A stretch of 64,000 bases of DNA, taken from the NCBI GenBank assembly GCA_002919305.1, contig PKFB01000007.1, forward strand, positions 47,787-111,786, given 5' to 3'. The stretch comes from Actinomycetales bacterium. Its GTDB lineage: Bacteria; Actinomycetota; Actinomycetes; Mycobacteriales; Micromonosporaceae. The notes below the pieces were generated by a model that ran no database searches, had not been told where the DNA came from, and worked only from the letters and a program-made list of their open reading frames with translations. Made by a program: the position numbers and the translations under genes. Shown here one piece after another: positions 51,563 to 59,814 of this stretch; the stretch's first letter is position 1; each line of letters begins with the position of its first letter.

Positions 51563-51597
51563 GCCCCGACCCGCGGGGTACGCCCGTGGGCCGGGGC
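51563..51597 (-). terminator. Attenuating hairpin between binding-protein and permease genes
   Basis: 15-bp stem GCCCCGACCCGCGGG / CCCGTGGGCCGGGGC with two mismatches and a 5-nt loop, inside the gap after the binding-protein stop. Such intercistronic hairpins stabilise the upstream message and reduce read-through in sugar ABC operons. Confidence 0.6.
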
Positions 51598-51614
51598 GCG
51601 CCGCCCCCGCGTGC

Positions 51615-53282
51615 TCACATACGGCCGGCATCGGTGAACACCTCGGTGTAGAAGTCGCGCAGCTCGTCTCCGCCGTTGCGACGCCACCAGTTCACGACGT
51701 TCTCCAGCTCCTCGAGCGGTTCCCGGCCGCGCACGATGTTGAGCACCCGGTCCTGGGTGCGCTGTCCTAGGTCGATCAGGTGGGACGGCTCTTCGATGTG
51801 TAAGCCGTCACGCATCGACACTCGCTTGTACCGGCTCGCCTCCACGTGCCAGTTGTAGTACGCCTCCACATAGCCGGGGAACTCGCTCTGGTAGACCGCC
51901 GGCGGCATCCCCGACAGGAACCGGTAGGTGATGGTGACCTCACGCTGCCCCAGTGAGGTGAGGGTGGGCGCGCCGTTGGTTCCGCGCGTGTTGTGCTGCC
52001 CTTCCACGCCGTACTCGATCAGGAAGTGCTCCTGGGTACCGAACGGGCTAGAGATGTAGTTGAGGATGCGCAGAATCTCCTCGATACGCTCTCGCGACAG
52101 GTCTTTCCGCAGGTAGGTCAGGATTGTGGAGGCTTCGTTGTAGTAGTAGATCGGCTCTCCGCCGTCAGCGGCGTACGGCGCCACTGGTTGCATCCGGAAG
52201 TTCGGGTTCACCGGCAGCTGCCGTTGTAACGCCTCCCGCCAGCCACCCAGGCCGTCCCAGTACATCAAGAGGGCACCGCTTTCGAACAACTGCTTGACGT
52301 CCGCAGCGCCTGCGACGATGTCGGGGTGCACCAGACCCTCGGTGTACAGCCGGCGGGTGAACTCCACCGCCGCCGCGTACTCCTCGGTCTCAATCTGGTT
52401 GACCAGCTCACCGTTCTCAACCCGCCAGTCCTGCGGCGCCCCGAAGGCCCGCACCATCTCGTTGAGCATGTCCCCGAAGGCCCAACGTCCGGCGCGCGCG
52501 TCGGTGACCTCCCGTCCGAACTCGTAGATCTCATCGGCGTTCCGGGGCTCTGGGATCCCCATCTCTTCGAGGATGTCGGCCCGGTAGAACAACGCGAAGG
52601 GGAAGTCTCCGGTGGTGAACGGGATGCCGTACAGCTCACCGTTCCACACCCCGGAGGTCCAGGCACGACTGGGCAGGGCCGCCAGGTGCGGGTATTCCAG
52701 CGCCGCGTCCCCGGCCAGGTACTCGGTGAGCGGGGCGAACAGCGCCGTGACCGCCTCGCTGAATCCGGCCGGCCGGTCCCAGTCGGTGATCACCATCAGG
52801 TCTGTGATGTCCCCGGCGGCTAGGATCGCCGCGAGCCGGTCACGGTAGTCGGTGCCGCTAACGATGTTGAACCGGATCGTGGCGTTCAACGCGGCATTCA
52901 CCGCGTCGTAGTAGGAGTTGTCACCCAGGCCCGGAGGGATCGGCCACCAGGCGGGGGTGGTGGCGGTGAACTCGTCCCCACCGGTGCCAGGCGGCTCCTC
53001 GATCGCCTGGACCAGCTCCTGGGGGTAGCTGGTGTACCCGGGCATGGCGCCCTCTTCGGTGGCGGGAAGGTCCGGGGGCACCAGCTCGATCGGACGGTAA
53101 GTCGGGGTCAGGTCAAGTAACTCGTCCTGGGAGACGGCGCTCCCCTGCCGCGAGGATCCCCTGCCGTCGCTGTTCGAACCACACGCACCCAGTAACGAGC
53201 TTCCCGCGACGGCGGCCGTCGTCGCGGCCGCCGCGCCCAGCACAGTACGCCGGCTCACCCGGCGGGAATATCCGCTGGTCAT
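51615..53282 (-). CDS. LplA-type oligosaccharide-binding lipoprotein, Tat-exported
   Basis: 555 aa from ATG 53282 (GAGAGAG upstream). A twin-Arg signal with lipobox is clear: SRRVSRRTVLGAAAATTAAV then SLLGACGSNSDG. The mature protein is a large family 1-like binding protein: FNIVSGTDYRDRLAAILAAG, DLMVITDWDRPAGFSEAVTA, VWNGELYGIPFTTGDFPFAL, FYRADILEEMGIPEPRNADE. It resembles LplA and rhamnogalacturonan or xyloglucan oligosaccharide binders. It is the first gene of the importer operon and diverges from the ROK gene, sharing a putative ROK operator. Confidence 0.93.
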   Translation of the reverse strand: MTSGYSRRVSRRTVLGAAAATTAAVAGSSLLGACGSNSDGRGSSRQGSAVSQDELLDLTPTYRPIELVPPDLPATEEGAMPGYTSYPQELVQAIEEPPGTGGDEFTATTPAWWPIPPGLGDNSYYDAVNAALNATIRFNIVSGTDYRDRLAAILAAGDITDLMVITDWDRPAGFSEAVTALFAPLTEYLAGDAALEYPHLAALPSRAWTSGVWNGELYGIPFTTGDFPFALFYRADILEEMGIPEPRNADEIYEFGREVTDARAGRWAFGDMLNEMVRAFGAPQDWRVENGELVNQIETEEYAAAVEFTRRLYTEGLVHPDIVAGAADVKQLFESGALLMYWDGLGGWREALQRQLPVNPNFRMQPVAPYAADGGEPIYYYNEASTILTYLRKDLSRERIEEILRILNYISSPFGTQEHFLIEYGVEGQHNTRGTNGAPTLTSLGQREVTITYRFLSGMPPAVYQSEFPGYVEAYYNWHVEASRYKRVSMRDGLHIEEPSHLIDLGQRTQDRVLNIVRGREPLEELENVVNWWRRNGGDELRDFYTEVFTDAGRM

Positions 53283-53366
53283 CGCGTTCTCTCTCACTTC
53301 CTCGGTATGGATCGTTATCGAGCGCTGCCGAAAAGCCGATGGCGCCGCCCGGCGCACGCGCTAGAG

Positions 53367-53395
53367 TTAGTTCGTCCGGTGAATCAACAAACTAA
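53367..53395. promoter_or_regulatory. ROK-type operator between the importer operon and the ROK gene
   Basis: TTAGTTCGT-N11-ACAAACTAA: 9-bp arms with one mismatch and the same 11-bp spacer carrying TGAATC as at 46878-46906. It lies 84 bp upstream of the binding-protein start. Confidence 0.8.
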
Positions 53396-53557
53396 TGTGC
53401 GGTGAGGTCCACCACAAGGGAGCGCCGGAACCGGCGCTACTCCACCTGGCGACGGCTGACGGGCGTGGATGCGGCATGATGAGGCGGCCACCACCGTTGT
53501 CGCGGCCCGGCGTGGGCCCATACGGCGGGTGGATCCTCACAGCCGCTCCGGAGGGTT

Positions 53558-54793
53558 GTGCTCAGCTTGATCACTACACGTCGCGAGCCACGACCGGCCG
53601 ACTTCGCCGCGGTGCGCTCCACCAACCTGGCCGTTGTGCTGCGTTTCATCCGGCAGCACGCCCCGTGCTCCCGCGCTGACATCGCCGCCGCGACCGGGCT
53701 GAACAAGGCCACCGTCTCCAGCCTGGTCGCCGAACTCATTGAACGGCGGCTGATCAGCGAGGTGGGCCTTACCGAGCACCGGATCGGTCGGCCTGCGATG
53801 ATGCTCACCCTCGACGGCCACTCCTACGCCGCGATCGGGCTCGCCGTCGAGGTCGACCACCTCAGCGCGGTGGCGTTGGATATCGCCGGGCGTCAGATCC
53901 TCGCCTGGCACCGCTCGTTCGACGCCCGGCAGGAAGGGCCCGACCGGACGGTAGCCCGACTCGCCGCGTTGGCCAGGCGCGCAGTGACACGGGTGAAGCG
54001 CAACGGCGGCCAGGTCCTCGGGCTCGGTGTCGCGGTCCCCGGCCTGGTCGCGGTCCCCGAACGGGTGGTCCGACTGGCGCCCCGGCTGGGCTGGCGGGAC
54101 CTGCCGCTCGGTACGCAGTTGGAGGCCGCCCTCCGGTCCCCGGAGTTCCCCATCATGGTGGACAACGACGCGAACCTGGCGGCGGTCGCCGAACACCGCT
54201 GCGGCTCCCACGCAGGCACCCCCCACCTGCTCTACCTGGGCGGCCAGTACGGCGCCGGCGCGGGAGTCCTCATCGATGGGCGGGTGCCACGAGGCGCTCA
54301 CGGCTTCGGTGGGCAGTTGGCACACCTGCCGGTGGCCCCCCGCGGGCCAGCGTGCCCCTGTGGGCAGCGCGGATGCCTGGATGTGGTGGCGGCCCCCACC
54401 ACGCTCTCTCCCACCGGAGAGGCGGATACCACCGTCGAGGATCTGGAGGCCGTGATCGACGACGTTGTCGCGCGCGCCGAAGCCGGACATGACGTGACCT
54501 TAAAACGGCTGGAACGGTTAGGAGGCTGGCTAGGGCGGGGCGCCGCGACCGTGGTCACGCTGGCCGATCCGGCGGTGGTGATCCTGGGCGGTCACTACGC
54601 CCGGCTGGCGCGTTGGCTAGAGCCTGCGGCGTCGACGCAACTGCGCCAAGGCGCCCTCACCGCCGGCTTGGCCGCCCCGTCGTTCGTCGCCTCCACCTTG
54701 GGAATGGACGCTCCGGCGCGAGGCGCCGCCGCGTACATACTCGACGCCGTCGACGACGGGGAGATTCCACTGCTGTCCAGCAGCTCCGCCTAG
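53558..54793 (+). CDS. ROK-family transcriptional repressor
   Basis: 411 aa from GTG 53558; TTG 53567 is better spaced from CGGAGGG. N-terminal winged helix: VVLRFIRQHAPCSRADIAAA, TGLNKATVSSLVAELIERRL. The ROK sugar-kinase-like domain follows, with VLGLGVAVPGLVAVPERVVR, IMVDNDANLAAVAEHRCGSH, LGGQYGAGAGVLIDGRVPRG and the zinc site CPCGQRGCLDVVA. Members of this type (XylR, NagC) bind sugars and release DNA. Its position in the middle of the glycosidase/importer genes and the two matching operators make it the likely repressor of the locus. Confidence 0.93.
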   Translation: MLSLITTRREPRPADFAAVRSTNLAVVLRFIRQHAPCSRADIAAATGLNKATVSSLVAELIERRLISEVGLTEHRIGRPAMMLTLDGHSYAAIGLAVEVDHLSAVALDIAGRQILAWHRSFDARQEGPDRTVARLAALARRAVTRVKRNGGQVLGLGVAVPGLVAVPERVVRLAPRLGWRDLPLGTQLEAALRSPEFPIMVDNDANLAAVAEHRCGSHAGTPHLLYLGGQYGAGAGVLIDGRVPRGAHGFGGQLAHLPVAPRGPACPCGQRGCLDVVAAPTTLSPTGEADTTVEDLEAVIDDVVARAEAGHDVTLKRLERLGGWLGRGAATVVTLADPAVVILGGHYARLARWLEPAASTQLRQGALTAGLAAPSFVASTLGMDAPARGAAAYILDAVDDGEIPLLSSSSA

Positions 54794-54972
54794 GGCGTAC
54801 CCTGTAGTCACCAACCGGCGTGCCCGGCCCGAGGACGTGTTTGACGATCATCCCGTGGTCTCCGGTGGCCGACGGCCGGGCCGCTGGTTCCCCTGCATGC
54901 TGTCGAGGCGCTCCGACGACGCGCGTCCTGTGGTCCCCACTGGTCTCGGCTCTATCGCCGCTGGTGGGACCG

Positions 54973-54996
54973 GTCAAGGCCTGGCCAGGCCTTGAC
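54973..54996. repeat. 24-bp perfect palindrome downstream of the ROK gene
   Basis: GTCAAGGCCTGG followed immediately by its reverse complement CCAGGCCTTGAC, with no loop. It lies 180 bp after the ROK stop and 70 bp before the GH3 operators. A loop-free palindrome suits a DNA-binding site better than an RNA terminator. Confidence 0.65.
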
Positions 54997-55065
54997 GGTG
55001 TCACCAGGAATGTGTCACGGTCATGGAACTTCTCGGGATTCGAGAAGCTTTTAACAACACATTCA

Positions 55066-55141
55066 TCGAAGCGCTTCGACTGCCCCGTGAGCGACCCCGG
55101 ATCTCCCCCGCGTCGCTTACCGCGTAGTCGAATCGCTTCGA
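55066..55141 (+). promoter_or_regulatory. Two LacI-type operators upstream of the GH3 gene
   Basis: TCGAAGCGCTTCGA (55066-55079, perfect) and TCGAATCGCTTCGA (55128-55141, one mismatch pair) lie 62 bp apart centre to centre, upstream of the GH3 start. The CGAA...TTCG form with a central CG is LacI-like and differs from the ROK site, so GH3 is probably controlled by another regulator. A hairpin CTTCTCG-GGATT-CGAGAAG (55029-55047) precedes them. Confidence 0.65.
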
Positions 55142-55231
55142 CACCGGGCCTCGTGCCCACCCATCAGGCAATTGACAGCACCGAGGACAGCACCCGACCC
55201 CCACAACCCCGACACCGAAAGTTCTGCAGCG

Positions 55232-58200
55232 ATGAGCGTCCCCCTCTCAGCTCACTCCCCGCGGAATGCTCCTCAGGGCACCGGCCAGGATCACCCCCCG
55301 TCTGATCCCCTCCGTTTCCCCTTCCAGGACCCTGATCTGCCGCTCCCTCAACGGGTGGCTGACCTGCTGGGCAGGCTCACCCTCGCCGAGAAGATCGCGA
55401 TGCTGCATCAACGCCAACCCGCGATCCCCCGGCTGGGTATCCGCGCCTTCACCACCGGCACTGAGGCGTTGCACGGCGTGGCCTGGCTCGGGCCGGCGAC
55501 GGTCTTCCCCCAGGCCATCGGGTTGGCCAGCACCTGGAACCTGGATCTGGTCCGCCGCGTGGGTTCGGCGGTGGGTGATGAGGTGCGCGGCATGCATCAC
55601 GCCGACCCCTCCCGCGCTGGGCTCAACGTGTGGGCCCCGGTGGTGAACCTGTTGCGAGATCCGCGGTGGGGGCGCAACGAGGAGGGCTACTCAGAGGACC
55701 CGTTCCTCACCGGCCGGATGGCCGAGGCGTACGCCCGGGGCCTGCGGGGCGACCATCCCCGGTACCTGAAGACCGCTCCCACCTTGAAGCACTTCCTGGC
55801 CTACAACAACGAGACGGAGCGGCACCTGACCTCCTCCAGCTTGCGGCCTCGCCTGTTGTGGGAGTACGAGTTGCCGGCGTACCGGCCCGCCATCGCCTCC
55901 GGGGCGGCGGTGGCCATGATGCTGGCGTACAACTTCGTCAATGGCCGCCCGGCGCACCTGACCACTTACCTCAACGAGATCGTCCGGACCTGGGCGCCGG
56001 ATGAGCTGATGGTGGTCAGCGACGCGTACGCCCCGACCAACATCGCCGGCGACCAGGCCTACTACCCGACCCATCCGGAGGGGCACGCGGCGGCGGTACG
56101 CGCGGGTCTGGACAGCTTCACCGACCGCGACGCGGACCCGAGCTTCACCATCGAGCAGCTCACCACGGCGCTGCAGAGCGGGCTGCTGACCGAAAGCGAC
56201 ATCGACCGCGCGGTGCGGCGACTGCTGACGGTCCGCTTCCGCCTCGGTGAGTTCGACCCGCCCGAGCGGGTGCCGTACACGCAGCTGACCGAGGCGGTGG
56301 TTAACTCACCGGCGCACCGTCAGCTGGCCCGGCAGGCGGCGCGGGAGGCGATCGTCCTGCTCCGTAACGACCACGGGTTGCTGCCGCTGGACCGGGCCCG
56401 GACCCGTACGGTCGCGGTGATCGGCCCGTTGGCCGACACCCTGATGGAGGACTGGTACAGCGGTACCCTGCCCTACCAGGTCACCCCGGCCCATGGCATC
56501 GCCGCTGCGCTCGGCGATGCGGGCTCGGTGCGGGTGGTGGAGGGGGTGGACCGGATCGCCCTGCGGGACCTGGAAACCGGCGCCTATCTGTGGGCCTCGG
56601 ATCAGGCGGACGGGGCCGCGTTGACCACCGCCGCCGCTCTGGACGGTGACCACACCGCCTTCGATCTGTTCGACTGGGGCCAGGGGGTCCTGGCGCTGCG
56701 CAGCGCCGCCAATGGCCGCTACCTGTCGGCTCAGGAGGGGGCCGCGGGCTTCGGTGCGGAGTTCGGCGCCGACACCGCTGAGGATAGTGTCGCCGAGCCG
56801 ACGGCTAGCACCGATGAGACGGCCACCGGTGCCGCGGTCGTCATCAACGACGCCCACCGCCCTGGTGGGTGGGTGGTACAGCAGACCTTCCGGCTGGAGC
56901 CGGCCGACGCCGGCGGTCACCGGTTACAGCACATCGCCAGCGGCCGGTACGTGACCATCCAACGTGGACGGGTGGTGGCCGCCAGCGACCAGGCGGGCGC
57001 CACCCGGTTCGCGGTGGAGGTGCTCATCAGCGGCGTCACGGCGGCGGAGGAGGTGGCGGCCAGCAGCGACGCGGCGGTCGTGGTGATCGGCAATCATCCC
57101 CTCATCAACGGCCGGGAGACCGAGGACCGGGTCGACATCGCGCCGCCCCAGGCGCACCGGCGGCTGGTCCAGGCGGTCTATCAGGCGAATCCACGGACCG
57201 TCCTGGTGCTGGAAAGTAGCTATCCGTTGGCCGTGACCTGGGAGGATGAGCACCTGCCCGCGTTGCTGTGGAGCGCGCACGGCGGGCAGGAGTTCGGGCA
57301 CGCGCTGGCCGATGTGCTCTTCGGCGACTACTCCCCCGCTGGACGTTTGCCCCAGACCTGGCCACGGGACGTCCGGGATCTGCCCGACCTGCTCGACTAC
57401 GACATCATGGCGACCGGCTCTACCTACCTGTACGACACCGGTACGCCGCTGTACCCCTTCGGGCACGGGCTCAGTTACACCACCTTCGAGTACCGTGACC
57501 TGCGGGTTGAGACGCCGCGGCTGGCTCCCGGGGAGCAGACGGTCGTCAGTGTCACCGTCACCAACACCGGTACGCGCGCCGGGGACGAGGTCGTGCAGCT
57601 GTACACCCGGCAGCTGCGCTCCCGGGTGGAGCAGCCGGTCAAGCAGTTACGCGGGTTCACCCGAGTGCACATAGAGCCTGGGCAGTCGCGTACCGTCCAG
57701 TTCCCGCTGCGTGCCGACGACTTTGCCTTCTGGGATGTGGCCCGGAACCGCTTTGTGATCGAACGCGCACGGCATCGAATCATGGTGGGGCCGTCGTCGG
57801 CGGTGACGGCGGTGTCAGCGGTGCTGGAGGTGGCCGGTGAGGTGCTGCCGCCCCGTGACCTGGTCAGCGCACCGGTGGAGGCGGAACGTTTCGATGATCA
57901 GGAGGGTGTGGTCCTGACGGACGTGTCTCGGACCGCCGGCACCGCGGTGCGGGCGGAGCGGGCGGAGGCCTGGATCGCCTTCCAGGATGTCGACTGCGGC
58001 ACGGCGATCTCGACGGTGCGTGCGACGGTGACGTCGCCGGAGCCCGGGGAGATCCAGGTGTACCTGGATGATCCGGTGATCGGGCCCCGGGTCGCGGTCC
58101 TGCCGGTCCCGGCCACACCGGACCGGTACGCCTGGCATGAGGTCACCGCCGCCATCCTCGAACCGGTCACCGGGATACACGACGTGTATCTGGTCTTCTC

Positions 58201-58243
58201 CGGCCCGGGGATCGCTGTGGCGACCGTTCAATTCCACCCCTGA
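55232..58243 (+). CDS. Multidomain GH3 beta-glycosidase with inserted beta-trefoil-like region and C-terminal CBM6-like domain
   Basis: 1003 aa from ATG 55232 (a TTG at 55172 gives 20 more). Residues below are counted from the ATG. The first GH3 domain (about 25-340) has TTGTEALHGVAWLGPATVFP, DPRWGRNEEGYSEDPFLTG, LKHFLAYNNETERHL and the nucleophile Asp in ELMVVSDAYAPTN. The second domain is split: AAREAIVLLRNDHGLLPLDR, then a region about 425-615 with repeated RIALRDLETGAYLWASDQAD, LALRSAANGRYLSAQEG and LQHIASGRYVTIQRG units, a beta-trefoil/fascin-like pattern. The domain resumes at AVVVIGNHPLINGRETEDRV and LWSAHGGQEFGHALADVLFG. A fibronectin III-like domain follows, then a C-terminal domain (VEAERFDDQEGVVLTD ... 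IHDVYLVFSGPGIAVATVQF) with CBM6 character. There is no signal peptide. It is probably a beta-glucosidase or beta-xylosidase acting on imported oligosaccharides. Confidence 0.92.
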   Translation: MSVPLSAHSPRNAPQGTGQDHPPSDPLRFPFQDPDLPLPQRVADLLGRLTLAEKIAMLHQRQPAIPRLGIRAFTTGTEALHGVAWLGPATVFPQAIGLASTWNLDLVRRVGSAVGDEVRGMHHADPSRAGLNVWAPVVNLLRDPRWGRNEEGYSEDPFLTGRMAEAYARGLRGDHPRYLKTAPTLKHFLAYNNETERHLTSSSLRPRLLWEYELPAYRPAIASGAAVAMMLAYNFVNGRPAHLTTYLNEIVRTWAPDELMVVSDAYAPTNIAGDQAYYPTHPEGHAAAVRAGLDSFTDRDADPSFTIEQLTTALQSGLLTESDIDRAVRRLLTVRFRLGEFDPPERVPYTQLTEAVVNSPAHRQLARQAAREAIVLLRNDHGLLPLDRARTRTVAVIGPLADTLMEDWYSGTLPYQVTPAHGIAAALGDAGSVRVVEGVDRIALRDLETGAYLWASDQADGAALTTAAALDGDHTAFDLFDWGQGVLALRSAANGRYLSAQEGAAGFGAEFGADTAEDSVAEPTASTDETATGAAVVINDAHRPGGWVVQQTFRLEPADAGGHRLQHIASGRYVTIQRGRVVAASDQAGATRFAVEVLISGVTAAEEVAASSDAAVVVIGNHPLINGRETEDRVDIAPPQAHRRLVQAVYQANPRTVLVLESSYPLAVTWEDEHLPALLWSAHGGQEFGHALADVLFGDYSPAGRLPQTWPRDVRDLPDLLDYDIMATGSTYLYDTGTPLYPFGHGLSYTTFEYRDLRVETPRLAPGEQTVVSVTVTNTGTRAGDEVVQLYTRQLRSRVEQPVKQLRGFTRVHIEPGQSRTVQFPLRADDFAFWDVARNRFVIERARHRIMVGPSSAVTAVSAVLEVAGEVLPPRDLVSAPVEAERFDDQEGVVLTDVSRTAGTAVRAERAEAWIAFQDVDCGTAISTVRATVTSPEPGEIQVYLDDPVIGPRVAVLPVPATPDRYAWHEVTAAILEPVTGIHDVYLVFSGPGIAVATVQFHP

Positions 58244-58479
58244 GGCTTAAGGCCCTCCCGCGGCTTCCCTGAGGGCGTTCGTCGGCGGCGGGGCGGGGAT
58301 ACCCGGCCCGCCGCGCCGCCGCGGACCGGGTGCGACGCATCATAAGCCGTCTTGTCAATCTCATCCCGTCGTCGGCCTCATCCCGTTGTCGGCGACATAT
58401 CGCCTGACAGGCGGTGTTCGTACCGGTCAGGGCCGCTGTCAAGGAGGTCTTAGTCACGCCGGTCCTCCTGCGAGAGGAG

Positions 58480-58526
58480 TTGACGCTGGGTGAGGGGCGC
58501 GACTACCGTGCTGGAAAGCGCTTTCC
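58480..58526 (+). promoter_or_regulatory. Promoter with LacI-type operator for the oxidoreductase operon
   Basis: TTGACG (58480-58485), 18-bp spacer, TACCGT (58504-58509), then the perfect palindrome GGAAAGCGCTTTCC (58513-58526) over the expected transcription start. The palindrome core and its placement match the beta-helix promoter at 8161-8218. Confidence 0.75.
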
Positions 58527-58599
58527 TTGCTGGGTTGTGTCGTGCCCAGCCCAGCACGGAGGGCGTTATCGGCGTCCGGGTGGTTCGACAAGGAGTGAT

Positions 58600-59814
58600 A
58601 TGGCGACTCAGCGGCTCGGCGTGGTGATGAACGGCGTCACCGGCCGCATGGGATACCGGCAACATCTGGTGCGCTCCATCCTGGCCATCCGGGAGCAGGG
58701 GGGCGTCACGCTCTCCGACGGCTCCCGGGTGATCCCCGACCCCGTCCTGGTGGGGCGGGACGCGAACAAACTGGAGCGGATCGCGCGTCAACACGGCCTG
58801 GAACGCTGGACCACTGACCTCGCCGGCGCACTCGCTGATCCGGACAACCACATCTACTTCGACGCCCAGGTGACCCCCGCCCGGGAGAAGGCGATCCGGG
58901 CCGCGATCGCGGCCGGCAAGCACATCTACACCGAAAAGCCGGTCGCCGAGAGCGTCTCCGGTGCCTTAGAGCTGGCTCGACTCGCCAACGCCGCCGGCAT
59001 CAAGCACGGGGTGGTGGCCGACAAGCTGTACCTGCCGGGCCTGCGGAAACTCCGCCGCCTGATCGACGGTGGTTTCTTCGGGCGGGTGCTGTCGGTCCGG
59101 GGTGAGTTCGGCTACTGGGTGTTCGAAGGCGACTGGCAGCCGGCGCAACGCCCCAGCTGGAACTACCGCAGCGAGGACGGCGGCGGCATCGTCCTGGACA
59201 TGTTCTGCCACTGGCAGTACGTCCTGGAGAACCTGATCGGTCCGGTACGCGCGGTCACCGCCCGCGCGGTCACCCACATCCCAACCCGGTGGGACGAGCA
59301 GGGGCAGCCCTACACCGCCACCGCTGACGACGCCGCGTACGCCATCTTCGAACTCGATGGCGGCGTGATCGCCCAGATCAACTCCTCCTGGTGTGTGCGG
59401 GTCTACCGGGACGAGCTGGTGGAGTTCCAGGTCGACGGCACCGAAGGCAGCGCGGTGGCCGGGCTGCGGAACTGCCGGGTCCAGCACCGCTCCGTCACGC
59501 CGAAACCCGTGTGGAACCCGGACGTGCCGGTCACGGAGCGCTTCCGGGAGCAGTGGCAGGAGGTGCCCGACAACGAGGAGTTCGACAACGGCTTCAAGGT
59601 CCAGTGGGAGGAGTTCCTGCGGCACGTCGCCGAAGACGCCCCATGGCGGCACGATCTGCTGGCCGGCGCGCGGGGCGTGCAGTTGGCCGAGTGTGGGCTG
59701 CGCTCCTCACGAGAAGGCCGCCGCATCGAGATCCCACCCCTGGAGCTGACCGACGACACCACGCCGCACTCTGAGGACGCCAGCGCCCACAGCAACGAGG
59801 TGGCGAAGGCATGA
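58600..59814 (+). CDS. Gfo/Idh/MocA-family oxidoreductase
   Basis: 404 aa from ATG 58600 with AGGAG. The N-terminal Rossmann fold is atypical (VVMNGVTGRMGYRQHLVRSI instead of a plain GxGxxG), but the family motif AAGKHIYTEKPVAESVSGAL with the catalytic Lys is intact. KHGVVADKLYLPGLRKLRRL, GGIVLDMFCHWQYVLENLIG and AIFELDGGVIAQINSSW follow. Members oxidise or reduce sugars and cyclitols with NAD(P). The stop overlaps the DUF993 start by 4 bp, forming a three-gene coupled operon. The LacI-type operator points to sugar induction. Confidence 0.9.
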   Translation: MATQRLGVVMNGVTGRMGYRQHLVRSILAIREQGGVTLSDGSRVIPDPVLVGRDANKLERIARQHGLERWTTDLAGALADPDNHIYFDAQVTPAREKAIRAAIAAGKHIYTEKPVAESVSGALELARLANAAGIKHGVVADKLYLPGLRKLRRLIDGGFFGRVLSVRGEFGYWVFEGDWQPAQRPSWNYRSEDGGGIVLDMFCHWQYVLENLIGPVRAVTARAVTHIPTRWDEQGQPYTATADDAAYAIFELDGGVIAQINSSWCVRVYRDELVEFQVDGTEGSAVAGLRNCRVQHRSVTPKPVWNPDVPVTERFREQWQEVPDNEEFDNGFKVQWEEFLRHVAEDAPWRHDLLAGARGVQLAECGLRSSREGRRIEIPPLELTDDTTPHSEDASAHSNEVAKA

